DNA of 64,000 nucleotides from Brevipalpus yothersi (Eukaryota; Arthropoda; Arachnida; Trombidiformes; Tenuipalpidae). The stretch is taken from assembly GCA_003956705.1 (NCBI GenBank), contig QZCP01000108.1, forward strand, positions 28,191-92,190, read 5' to 3'. Below, in pieces: positions 12,614-25,900 of the stretch; within the stretch, counting starts at the first letter, position 1; each line of letters starts with the position of its first letter. The notes below the pieces were generated by a model. That model did not search any database and was not told the origin of the DNA. It was given only the letters and a program-made list of their open reading frames with translations. The translations under genes were made by a program, and so were the position numbers.

Positions 12614-13291
12614 ATGGCCTATTTCCTTAAATATTTGTGTCTTATGGTGTCAATAATGGTTTTAATTTCGAATATTCTTGCCACTGATAAATCTACGAGT
12701 CTAGATAAACCAGATAAACCAGACAAATCTGATAAATGTACATGCCATATGAGTGAATTGGACAGTTGTGTGGTGCCGATTCATGAAATGTTCACCAAAA
12801 TATCTCAAGGTACCTCAACGGAACCGGGTGATGAGTTTGATTTTATATGTCAAAAATTGAGTGAAGCAAAAGATTGTCGAAACAAATATTATGAACAATG
12901 TTCTGCTCCTGCCATGAAGGAAGCATTAAATGGTATGCTATTCCAATCGGTTGATAGAGCAGCGGAATCATTTTGTAAAAATGATCGAGATAATTATGTT
13001 AAAAATTCCAAGTGTTTAAGCATGAACAAACAACTGACCCAAGCATGTGCAGTTTTGGCCAATAATTTTCTTCGAACATCACATGCCAATGGATCTTTGG
13101 CCAAAGTGAAACCGATGAATTTACAATGTTGCGTATTGATGAAAGCTCATAATTGTACCCTCAAAGTGATCGAAACTCATTGCGGAAAAGATGCTGTTGA
13201 TTTGACCAATAGTTTGGCGGAAGCTATGGGCACTCAATCGGCACAAAAAATGTGCAATAATCTACACTATGATCCGGCAATATGTGAATAA
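12614..13291 (+). CDS. Intronless Cys-rich secreted protein
   Basis: One open frame gives 225 aa from the ATG at 12614. An in-frame ATG 51 bases upstream would bury the signal peptide, so the second was chosen. Residues 1-25 form a signal peptide (YLCLMVSIMVLISNILA). A short Lys/Asp/Pro repeat (DKPDKPDKSDK) follows, then a domain of about 185 residues with 15 cysteines, including one CC pair, and two N-glycosylation motifs (NGS, NCT). The spacing of cysteines over alpha-helical sequence resembles arthropod and nematode extracellular helical Cys-rich proteins (the T20D4.11-like or 27-kDa haemolymph glycoprotein type), but I cannot confirm membership. No introns are seen, unlike most genes here. 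The neighbours are unrelated. Confidence 0.72.
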   Translation: MAYFLKYLCLMVSIMVLISNILATDKSTSLDKPDKPDKSDKCTCHMSELDSCVVPIHEMFTKISQGTSTEPGDEFDFICQKLSEAKDCRNKYYEQCSAPAMKEALNGMLFQSVDRAAESFCKNDRDNYVKNSKCLSMNKQLTQACAVLANNFLRTSHANGSLAKVKPMNLQCCVLMKAHNCTLKVIETHCGKDAVDLTNSLAEAMGTQSAQKMCNNLHYDPAICE

Positions 13292-14863
13292 TGTCCAAAT
13301 ATATTAATTGTGGACAAAATATGTTTTGTCAATTTTCAGTCAATAATCATGTACTCAAGATTGGGAGAGAGAGGTCATCTCTCAATTCGTCTATTAAGTT
13401 GGGCAATTTTTTTATCAATTCCTGAAGTAAACATGACCCTTTTCATGTTGACCACTTATCCTTGAAAAATACAGCTGGTCACTACAAATGTTTATCAGTA
13501 ACATCATTAAGATTTGTGTGTTTACCTTCTCTCTCTCCATCTTCTTTTTGTACATCATTCAATTTTGGATGATTTTCGGCTATCAATTTTTTTCTTCAAA
13601 CCAACTTTTACCGTTACATTTCGACCAGCAGTTTAAATTTTTCAATAGAAAATTAATAACTTTCTCCGGGGAAGATATGAGAGGCTGCTATTCAAGATAG
13701 CTTTCGGAAGTTAATCATCCAAATGTTCATTGAAAAAGATAGATATGCTCGATTGTTTGGAAGAATATGTGTGCGCTGATATTCTCTGAATTGTTACTGC
13801 ATAAAGCGTTTAAGAGGATTGAGCAGACTTTTCCGCTCAGACTGAGAGAAAAAAATTTTGGATCCTAATCGAAAGTTTTTACCTTAAGAATGAGAAAATT
13901 TTCATCAGCATTCTACTTGTGTGAGCCATGAATGTTCATCAAGTAAACGGAAGTTGGTACATAATCAAATCAATTTGAAATTAGAGCAAAGATGAGCAGT
14001 TAACAGAGTAGCGATGAAGGTGTCCTGCTGTATGAATCATCATCATTTTCTGTTGGATAAGTTTACTGAATTAAATAGGAATAAAATTGATTCAAATATT
14101 TTGATAGGAGTTCATCTTGGTGCATACCATTACCAGAGTCGAATAGATTGATATCGATTAAATTATGAGAGGAAAATCATCATATTTTCCAAAATGTCAG
14201 AATATTTTATTGGAAATCGAAAGAAGGAAAAAGATACAATCATATGAACGATAATCCGGAATTGAACAATCCTCATTCCAGTGTGGGTGCAGATTTGATC
14301 CTTTTTCCCAAATAGTGGACAAGCTAAATTGTCTCAAATCAAAATGCTATCGAGCCTCACGCACAAACTTATAAGCACTTGTTAGCAGAATGAATTTTTA
14401 TTTGAATCCTTTTTCCGTTTTGGTAACAATTGGCTGTTAGTAAACAATAGTTGATTAGTTGCAATTTAAATGGCCAAGCAATCGATTGGATAACAAGTGC
14501 TGATCGCTGTTTAAAGAAGCTGGACGAAAGAGAGAGATAGATAAATATATACAGTTGAAAGAGTAAGTTTTCGGCGATTCGCATTATGGCTGCAATCGGT
14601 AGTCCAAATATTCCGGTTGATATACATTATGATTACTGGAAAAAAGAGAGAGAGAGAGAGAGCGAAATAATGTACCTTGTCTTTGGAATACAGCTTGACC
14701 CCCTACTCTTGACCAATGATTGTATATATTATCATACCAATTCGATGTGTCCACTTGATTAAGCTGATTGCATAAAAAAGATGTGAAAAAAAATCGAAAA
14801 GAACTTGAGATCAAGTGAGGGAGTCTGTTTAAGAGAAAGAAAGAGTAAAAGAGAAAGAGAGAA

Positions 14864-14914
<51 letters not shown>

Positions 14915-15180
14915 TGCGGTCACTCTTGAGAGCGATTCGATTGAGCGGCTTGAACGATCGACTCAAAAGTGAGAGCTTCGAGTTTTGGCTCCCTGCAAAA
15001 GTGTGTATGTATATGTTTGAAAAGTTCAAATAAAAGCAGATAGTAGTTGCTGTTTACGGTTTGATCTGAACAACAGTGTGAACGTTCGATTGTCGTTCTA
15101 ACCTTCATGTTTCGTTATTTGAGTGATCTGTGAGACTATCTCTCTACTTGAATTCGTGCCGAGGTATTGATCCATCAACC
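13292..15180. other. Intergenic, upstream of the cuticle gene
   Basis: No supported exon. The end of the stretch holds the (GA)n tract and the presumed cuticle gene promoter and 5' UTR. Confidence 0.5.
14820..14912. repeat. (GA)n microsatellite upstream of the cuticle gene
   Basis: Interrupted GAAA/GAGA units pass into a pure GA run from about 14873. It ends about 270 bp before the first coding exon of the RR cuticle gene, a position where GAGA-type promoter tracts are common; that role is inference. Confidence 0.9.
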
Positions 15181-15809
15181 ATGGGATTGCCTTACTTTTC
15201 TCAATCTACAGTTATCCTAGGAATATTGGTGAGTGGAGATTTTTTTTCCTTCGTTTTGCATCAATCTGATCGATCGTTCCTCTTCCATCACCTAACATGA
15301 AGAGCCAGAGAGCTTCGATAAAAATTTGATTTGAGTAGAGATGAAAATTTTTTCCGTGAAGCTGTTGATGGGATGAAATATATACTCATCACTATTCATG
15401 TGGCACAAGTTTGAATACTCAGAGGATAAATTTCAGTAAATTAACAGAGGAATGTGATTGCTGCCCGGATATCATTCAGATATTCGAAAGCTATCATTAA
15501 AAATATTCAGTCTGAATAGATTTAGCAACAAAATCACATTTTTAGATGATTTCACATCGATCAACAATCGTTATCCAATCAATCTTTCGGCTACTTATAT
15601 TCGAATGAGCTCACCTATTGTTTAGTGTTCATTGAGCTGGTAGCTATATAAACGGAAAAGAATTCAAATAAAATCACCCAAGTGTGCTGAAGAGTTGATA
15701 ATACAACTTTTGAGACAATTTAGAGTTACTGTTCTGTTCGAAAATTATCTATAAATCTTGAATTGACTCAAATTAGAGTTCCACTTCCTAATACATTTCC
15801 ATCATCGAA

Positions 15810-15852
<43 letters not shown>

Positions 15853-18800
15853 TTGATGAATCAACCTTGATTACATCCTTCCTCCTTCAAATTATCACCA
15901 TCTAATGGAACAAGATCAGAATTTAAGTGTGTATGTGTGCCATATTGGATAAAAAAATTGATCATCTTGAAAATTCATCAATTTTATTGCAATAACGAAA
16001 GAAAAATCAACCAAAATATAGTGATAATAAATAATATATGCTCGTGTGTCCTCATCCTATCAGAAGATTAGTACCAGAATTAACAAATCTCTTCAGATCA
16101 CCATGAAAACGACGAAGACCACCAGTTAATCGATTGAAACTTTTACCAATATCTTCCAATGCTCCAACCACAACACCACCCAAACCATCCAATTCATCTT
16201 CATACACACAGCCAGCTTCCAATTGATCACATGGTACCAGTGAGCCAGTTATCTTATTCACTGATCCATCAGTATTTTTTGTGCTCAAAATTGTGGGTCT
16301 CAATTTAAGACCAACATTTACTCGAGGTCTACCACTGAATCGACCGATCTGTACAGAGACCAGTGGCTGAACAGGCTGAACTATGGGTAACACTTGTGGT
16401 GAAGATGATGAAGATGGAGAGGGTGGAGGGGAAGTGGGAGGAAGCAAAGAGTCTGGTTGATCAACTTCCGGTGAGGCCAAGGGAGATTCCAGTGGTGAAG
16501 AAAGCGATTTAGCTTCCGATGGTGTTCGTGGCCTTTTACCTTTCTCTTGTTTTTTGAGTTGATTAAGGTAGGCCCACAGTGTGTATCGAAGTCGTATGAA
16601 GAACATTTCGATTCTTCCATCACCTCTTTTTCGAAAACGATCAGCCACACGAGCAGGTGATGATGAGCCAATACAGCGTAGCATTTCTTCCATAAATCGT
16701 TTTTTAGTATAATTTTCTAGTCGACGAATCACACGATCAATCGATGGATTTCGACCTTCCCGTTCGGCGACACAATCTACGAACGGAATTAGATCCATAT
16801 TTCGAGGAAGTTGAAAATCTTTGGGAAAATAGGTAGTCAATCGTCGACGAAAAGCTTCCTGAACTTCGGGTGGCTGAGATGAGATTGGAAATTGAATTTC
16901 TTGTGATGTGGTTAGGGTTGTTGTGATTGTGAGAAATAAAAATAAGAATGAAATGAAAAAAATTGATGAAAAAAGATGATCCATTTTTCTGATCCACACA
17001 CTACTACTATAATTATTATTGTAACTTGTTGGTGATTTTTGGCATCAGCAGTAGGCAAGCGAGCAAACTATAAATTCCACTCACATGAATGGATATGTGT
17101 ATTAGTGATTCTGATGAGCTAATAATCTAGCAAATATATGAATTAGGTCTGATCTTGGCTCCCCTTGAAAGTGATACACATAATATCATTGGCATTATGG
17201 GAATATTATCTATATAAATGATTAATATTCATGCGGGTGGAATGATCCAGTGGTTATTCGAACACAACACACACACACACAAGTCTATCAAACCTTATGG
17301 TGTCTGTATGTGTTGATTATGGTGACCTTTGAATGGTGCCCTCATCGTTGAACTGGATATTTTATCATTTGGTAAAATCTCAGGATCATTCACCAAGATC
17401 AAGATGATTTTTTTAGAGGCCAGTTTCGGTTAATGAAAAGTGTGTGTGTATATATCACACCACGATCACCTAACCACTACTACTATTACTATTACTACCA
17501 ATTGATGGTGGCCCAAGATTGGCCAAGTCAAAAAGGCAAATCTTTTGCCAATTTGTTGCACCTATTAGTGGTCATTCATTTGCAACACTTTGTGCATCAA
17601 GTGTCCACCAGTATATAGGTGTAGTGGTTGTAGGTGTACATGATAATGCTCACCACTCACCACTCATTATCAATGACTCGATTACTGTCCGGTCAAGATC
17701 ACCATCCGAATCATTGAGAGTATGATATCAAAGTTGCTCAAGAGAGAAGTCCAGAAAAAGGAAGTAGGCTCGATTGATAATCGGTTGACCAATAATAATG
17801 ATGATTACTGGACATGGAGCTGTCAATATTTTTGTTTAATAATTATGCATGATGAAATTGTGGAACTATCTGGTAGTAATATATATTTTCCAGCTGGTGG
17901 TGATGATGAAAAAACTCTCGAATTTCGGTGGTGGACAGAAGAAAAAAATATAGAAATTGAAATTCCCCTCAAAAAATGATACTATCCAGTCCATTCAGCA
18001 GATTGTCCAAAAATGGCACCAAACTATTTTTCCACATGAAATATTTAACCATCGAGTGTCCAAAATTGATTGAGAGAGAAGGTGTTCAACCAGATAGATG
18101 GTAGAGAGCGAATCAAATTTGATTACAGGGCTCAACCTATGATTATCTTTTCTGGTAGAAACAAAAAACTTTTTGACATGTATAATTGCGGCTTCAAGTG
18201 TGGTATGTGTGTGTATATATATATAAATAACATGGCATTCTTAGTGTATGTATGTTTTAGTTTTGGTTGTTCATTCATTGGAATGATTTTGAGTATACCT
18301 TTTGCCACTTGAACTTGAATCGGTAATGTTTCATGTCGATGTTTCGATAATTGCTTTTGTTTATCAATTGGAGGAGAATTATTTTTTTTCACCAATTTAA
18401 TATATAATGCATATACATAAGTGAAAGTGGAATGATACAATGAATTGTTGATCAAGTGAGAAGATGATTGTCAAGTGGAAGAGAGAGAGAGAGAGTAGAA
18501 AAATTTTTTTATCCAAGGTAAATAGTCACGTTCCGATGAGTATGTATGTACCTTCGATGTTTATCCTAAATACAAATGGTTAGCAATGCTCATTTTCTAT
18601 CTTTCTCTTGCGATACGATTTTGATACACTTTATCACCTCTCTTTGTCTGGGTGAATTAGCCTTATTGAATTAAGGTTGAAAGAGAATTAAACTTGGGCA
18701 AATGCGCTCTTTAATCCCACTTGATAGGACAAAAGTTACCTTTGATCTAGGTTGTTGGTACTGTTGTAATGGTTGTTGTTTTTGTTACTGATTTATTTGA

Positions 18801-19893
18801 GAGCATAATTTTTTGTGCGATATTATCTTGATCTTGAGAGATTTCTCATCGATTCACTTTTTTCTCTCTTATCATCATCAATTCAATTTATTCAACATTT
18901 TTTTCCACCAAGATGAAGTTTTTTCTCTCTCAATTCTTTTCAAAGACAAATCTTAATGCTCATCCTCTATTCTAACAAGCCATAAGCTCTATCTATCTGG
19001 CCATTTCCTGAGGGCTTTGACCACATCAATTGAAAGCTTTTCATCATTCTCTTCTTCTTTTTCGTTCCATTCTTCTTCTTCTTCTCCTCCTCATTCGCAA
19101 GCAACATCAGCAACAATCCGATAATCATCTTGATTGCCCATCAATCGCCACACATAACAAACGTACCAACAATCATCATAACACAAACATCACGATTTGA
19201 TCATTGATCCATCACTTGAAAAAAGCTAGCTATAAGCCAGAATCCATGTCCAAAATCTTATTTCTGAGGAAAATTTTCATTCACATGTATTTTGAGAAAA
19301 AAACTAGCGGAAACGGAAGATCCCTACACTTGGATAGAAGAGGACTTTCAATTATCTTTTGAAGATTCAATTTGTCTATCACTTCGGATGATGAACGATC
19401 AATCCCTATCTTCTAACGATGTGCACTTAACAATATAGCAAATACATATTTGGTATTTGGAAAAAATTTTTTTCTTAATTGTTTTTTTCTATCAATGGCA
19501 GATTTTAATTTCAATATCATGGGTCCCTAGGATACACTGTAATGAGCATTATGATGGAGGAAACCATCTTTTGAAGGTGAGTGGTTGAATTACTATTGAA
19601 CTCGGAATTCCATCAAGTGGCTTACTTTACAATATCAGCTAGATTGACCAAAAGGCTCCCCAAAAGTAATCATAATCCAATATCTCAATTAGAGTGGAGG
19701 AAACAGTTATCGACGTCAAGTCGATTGTTGACCACCCAAAAAGATATCGCTTACTTAGCTTATCCGAAAACATTGCATCATTCTTTCTCAAATTAATCTC
19801 TCTTTTCTAAACACTTTCAAACAGTTTCACTGTGATTGCTTTATTATCATCGTTTACTTATCCAATCTCTTATTCTGTCGTCAGCTTTTTAAG

Positions 19894-19955
<62 letters not shown>

Positions 19956-22900
19956 GCCATTCATCGTTTATTGTTCTTCTATTGGAAAAGCGAATTAAGT
20001 ACTTACGGAAGTAGATTATTTTTCTGAGGTCCTTTTTTCATCATGATTTTACCACTTGATCGATAGAAAAATATCTGAATCGAAGTGTTTAGGAGAGGGT
20101 ATGTTTAAGCTAATCGTATCATGCAAACAGATCTCAATCAAATCCAATCAAACTGTTCACATCAACTCTGATCAGTGATGGGAAGAAGAAGAAAGAAAAG
20201 ACGTGACCCATGATAAGATAGAGAGAGAGAGAGAGATCAGTTTGTTTATGAGTGTGAGTGTACATTTCACTTTTTGTTTCACAATGAAGATGATCTGCAC
20301 TCGATTTAACGTTAAATTTCCTGGCCTCATTGATTAGTGTAGGAAAAGTTAGCATAAGAAGAGTGCAACATGCGATTACTTTTCCGATTGATGGTTACCT
20401 GGCGATTGTAATTAATAGCCTGCTGATTGATTCACTTGCCCAATGAAATAATCTGAATTCTAATTGAATTGTGTGCAGCCCCCAAATCAGACCGCATTGA
20501 TGTGTGAGCGAGTGATTTTCGGGATGCTGATCGCAATGTTTACCTATTAGCAGGAAGATATCGGAAAAATAGTTCTCATTTCAATTAACTGAATAATCAT
20601 TTTAGCCACAATTTTCCAGTAAAATCAATCGACAAAAAGGATAATGAATTTTCGTGTTTGTATGTGTATTTGTGAGTGTTTTCACGTTGCCTTCTCTATC
20701 TTGCTCATCAAATGATCCAAGTTTGATGAGCAGCAAGCTTCGCAATTGAGCAGCCCAATTGATTGATGTTTCATTGATCACTCTCTTTCTCTCTCTCTCT
20801 CTTTCTCTCTTTCTCTTTCTCTTTCACACACATACACGCAATTCGAACTTGATAGAGTGTGGGAGTGATGATTCACTCTTCCAATTTCAATTCTTAATCA
20901 AGGTATCGAAATTTTCTCACCACCATACCACCCCCTTTCGATTGGAGATCCAAGATGGGTAAGAGAGAGAGAGAGAGAGTCCAGAGTATTGAGATATACA
21001 TGTTTATACTGAATAGCACCCAGAAGGCCACTTTCACTTCACGGAAGAAAGTGTTGAGCCGCTCTTCTCCGGTAGAATGACCAAGGATTAGGTTGGCTAG
21101 AGATAGACAGACTAAGCTGTATAATCGAGCCGAAAAAAAAGTAAGAGAACCAGATTAACGAATACTTGTAGTGACCTATTAAACTTATGCTACTACAACA
21201 TCTACTACTATTACTATTCTGTGAACTATTTAATGCTATTCTGTACGCTTTATTTCTTCTTGTGTGCAATACGATTTGTGCAAATCAGCCACAAATGCTG
21301 GATGCTGGATGACGATGGAAGGAGAGAGAGAGAAATAGGCATAAAGTGTAAGAGGAAGATTTTTTTATACTTTTCTCTCCTTTTCCTTTTCCGAATTGCA
21401 TATTGTAACAAAATATGTGCAACAGTTTTTTGAAAATTTATCAATTTTCTATCGTGAAAATTTTCATTTGACTGTTTGAAATGTGCTCTAAATTTAAAAA
21501 AAAAATTCTTCTCCTCGAAAGAAAAAGAAAAGAAAGAGAGTGAAGAATGTTGACCATCCCATTGATGCATGGTGAAAAGTGTATTTATGTGTGAAATGTA
21601 TGAATGAATTAGTATTGCTGTTTAAATTTATTTTACCGATGAACTTCATTGATAATCTCACTCCATTGACGGTGTATATCAGTTTGACCTCTATCATTTA
21701 TAACCCTCTTGATGAAAACTAGAGAGTAAGAGAAAGAGAGAGAGAAAGTCAATGAATGATGAAGTTAGTGATCTAAATTTTTGGTCTTGTTTTTGAGATT
21801 TTTTTTGTTTGTTTGTTTGTAAAGAAAGAAAAAATTTACGAAAAATACCACCATAACTGGTAGACTGAATCAAATCTTGAATACAATCAACACTGATTTG
21901 CGGTTGATAATGACCATCGTAGGAGAGAGAGAGAAAAATTTTTCGATAGCCATTCGTTATACTTCACACAATGAAGACTTGATACAATTTGACATATAAT
22001 ATGAACTCAAAGTGAGTATATATATGTGTATGTGTGTGTTCCATTCAACAATACCACACACTCTGTTTAATTGAATGTTGGTATAATAATAATCGTTTTC
22101 GATACATTTTATCAGATACAGCTTACTTTTCCTATTATTTTCCTCGTGTAATACGTTAAACGATACATATCAATCTTAATTTCACTTTATATACCACCTC
22201 TCATAACACACATGATGTCTTTGTATTTGTTTCTACGAATTTTTCTTCTTTCTCTCTCACTCCATCAATTACACTGGATTTGATTGAGTAAAGTGAAGCC
22301 TTTTCTCTATGCGATAAAATGAATTCCTCACTTGTCAATACCGTTAATCTGTACAGCCATGTCCTCGTGGTATGTATGTGTATGAGTGAATAAGTGTGTG
22401 TAAATGAGTTGACCATTTGAGATTGAAAAATTTATCACAATCAAAAGGCGATACTTTATTTGAAAACAATCTATCCACTATCCAACGTCATCAACATCAT
22501 TATCATTATCATCCATGGCGAAGTGGTCAAGTGAGCGTGCATCAATTGATCAGTAGAGAAAAAAAAGTTGAAACTCATGTCATTCGCACGATCGTTATCC
22601 TTGATGAATGGTCCTCATTCATGTATCTCTAATATCCGGCCATTTAGTATGGAATATATGTGTCCATGTCCATGTCCACTTTGAGTTTCTCACTAAATAG
22701 TGCATTCTTATACTGAACTTTTATACAGAATTGATCGCCTACTTGTTCACACTGATTCTTTTTCTCATATTCAACATACGCATACAAATGCACACTCTTA
22801 GCCTATCTGCACTTGGCAAATTTATTCATTTTAAAATGTTTTCACTTCAAAATGGACACTCCGATTACGTTTTAATCTAGCTAATGGATGCAAAGCAATA

Positions 22901-25900
22901 GAATAGCTGACAAGAGTATAACACAAATTCATCGTAAAATACTTGAAAACTGACGTTCAGACAAATATTGTAGTTTGTAAGAGTAATGTAGATGTAATAG
23001 ATGTAGATAGTAGAGAGAGAGATGGAAAAAATAGTGAAATATTTCCTCATGTGATTGTGAGTACTCATTCGATTGATTTGAATGACAAACATATTATTAT
23101 TATTCAACAACAAAATAAATCCGATTGTAATTAGTAGTTTCAGTGGTAAGAGAATGGTATAAAGTCATAAATCGTGTGGCGTGAGACACATTTTTTGATC
23201 TATGCGACATCAAATTCCAGAAAGAAGGAAAATTTTGGCGGGAAAAAGTTCGATAAAATCTAAGAATTCTGGACATTTTTTCCCAGTTGGAGTGATTAAA
23301 TTGTAAGATGTGTGTGATGGAAATGGAAAATATAGATTTTGATCATCATCAAATATCACCTTTTTGAAATGATGATGAATTTGACTGTAATATATTTTTT
23401 CTTTTTCGCTATTTTCTTAGCTATAATTTTATCACAAAAAGAAACCTGAAAACTTAGGAATTTTTCAATTGATTTATGATATTGCTCCTTTTCAATCATG
23501 AACAAAGCCTCATCAAATTTATCATCAAATGAAGATTCAATGAACTAATGTTGTAAGGATGTGGGGAAGATATAGAGAGAGAGAAGTAGTCAAGTGAAAG
23601 ACATGAACTCGATTGATGGACAGTTTTCTCAGCAAAAGTGAAACTTTCTTGTCGATAAAAAAAGTATCTCAAAAAGTGATCCATTGTCTTTTATGAGGCT
23701 ACTTGTTTCAATAAACTTGATAAAATTTCATTTCATCATGTCTGTATTGATATCAGATCATCAGCTCACAGCATCCTCTCTTATAACAAGCATCTTGGAA
23801 TATCCGAAAATAAGCTTGTAACATTCGGATGAAAGAGATAAAAAGGAAGGCTCAATATTATCATCATTCCGTTTATTTAGTGCTCTAGCCAGCAGCAGTA
23901 GTAGTAGTAAGAAGCCAGTAGTTCGGCAATAAAGTGAAAGTTTATGGTACCTTTTTTGTGATCTGATTTGCGAAAATTCCAAAAAATAGCCCTCCATTTC
24001 GAAACATTTCTATAAGTTAAGCTTTACTTTGGACGATTATAGTGAATATTTTTCTTCGATCATCACCTTTTCTTGAGGTAATCTATCAACCTACTTGTTG
24101 CACCACTTCTATTTCGATCCGAATTTGAACAATAACAACATCTATCGAATGGATTACTTTTGCCGATGTTTTGTCAAAAGTTCTGAACATATCTTCACAC
24201 ATAAACACCTACATAAGAGAGAAGAAGAGAAGTGAAAAGGTTAAAGGCCTCATATTTAAGGGCCTTTTATACGCACTCAGTTAAAATTTTGACGAATAAA
24301 GAGAACTACATCATTTGACATGAGGTGATAATTGATGAGGAAATAGAACTGTCTCATGATGAATACATGTATATAGATAGATACATATCAACCCCAAATT
24401 CACCAACTCTTACACCATTGTTCAATCCTTTCTTATTGATGTTGATAACTTTAAAATTTTCTATTCTCTTGCCAAGTTCAGGGTCGTTGTCAAATTTACA
24501 TCAAGCCCATCACCAATCACTTGTTATGATCACTCTATGTCAGACTTTGCATTCTTAGTGTAATGTATTTGAGAAAATTTTTCAGATTCTCCTCCTAAAA
24601 GCATGCCTAAGATGCCTTGAATTATCTTGTCTTGAATCCACATCATCAATCGAAACAGATGTTGACCGTGAAAAATGAATGGATTCTCTCTCTCTCTCTA
24701 CTTTTCGATTTGCTTCACTCACCAGAGGATGTTCTGATTTTTTTTTCAGGGTGATGATGATAAGGATTATGAGGTGAAAAAACCGTATCAATTTGGGTAT
24801 GAAATCGAAGATGGACAGGGAAACATGCAACATCGCCATGAACAAAGTGACGGGACGTAAGTGTGTCTCTCTTTCTCTCTCTCTTTCAATCACGTGAAAG
24901 ACAACTAAAGCTCATTTGCATCAATAAATCATCGATTTGAATACAATTCAATTCAGCTGTCTTTCTCACTTCTTTTTGACCTTTTTCTGAAAAAGTGGTG
25001 CTAAGCGAGGATCGTACGGATATGTTGATGCCAATGGTATATACAGGAAAGTTGAATATATTGCAGATGAACACGGTTTTCGGGTGAAAATGAGTTCTAA
25101 TGAGCCAGGTATGTATCATTTCTTCACACAAACACTTTACTGACTTGGCCCTTAAAGAATCAATGCCTAATTCTATTAATCCATCCTATTTAAGGTGTAA
25201 AAGATGTCAATTCGCCGAGTGTTTCAATGGTCACTCAACCGATTCCCAACTCTTACACTGAGGCTCCGGTGATTGTTCCATCTGAACATTCAAGCCATGT
25301 TCGTGAGCCGAAAGTTGCATATCATGAAAGTTCACGGACCATTCCATCCACTGTGATACCACCAACAGAGGAAACTCTATATCCACCACCAAAAATTCAG
25401 CCCGAATATCATGAGCCACAGCGAAGACCGATAAAAAAATATCGTCCAAAACTGTACGCCAAAAGTATCAAAGCTCCATCAACAGAATATGCATTACCAT
25501 TCAAGCCATCACAACGATTGCCACCATCAAGTGGTTTGCATGTATATCGTGGCGATTCAACGGAAAAACAATTGAATAGCATTCCATACAATAAATATGA
25601 ATCGAAAAAATATTCACATGATGATGACAATGAGCGTCCATACCATTACCTAGAGAAACCTACACCTCTGAAAGCTCCATACGAAATTGATCGCAAAATT
25701 CGGCCTCCACTACCTCCTCCACCTCCACCTCCTACCTACACTTATCCTCACCCTCCTTCATCATCATTGCCAGCCAAATCACAAAGTTATACCCATCCAA
25801 CTGATACATCATTCCATCGAACTCCACCAGTGAAAGCCTATGGATCATTACTGGCCGATTCACAATTTGATCCACAGAGGAACAAAGGTGAGCCTGTGAT

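Noticed and set aside
18132..18455. Minus-strand frame of 107 codons within cuticle intron 1
   Set aside because: Its composition follows the local AT/GT-rich sequence, with no motif and no splice support.
22943..23134. Plus-strand frame of 63 codons within cuticle intron 2
   Set aside because: Its start is not an ATG, its length is within chance, and it does not fit as an exon of the cuticle gene.
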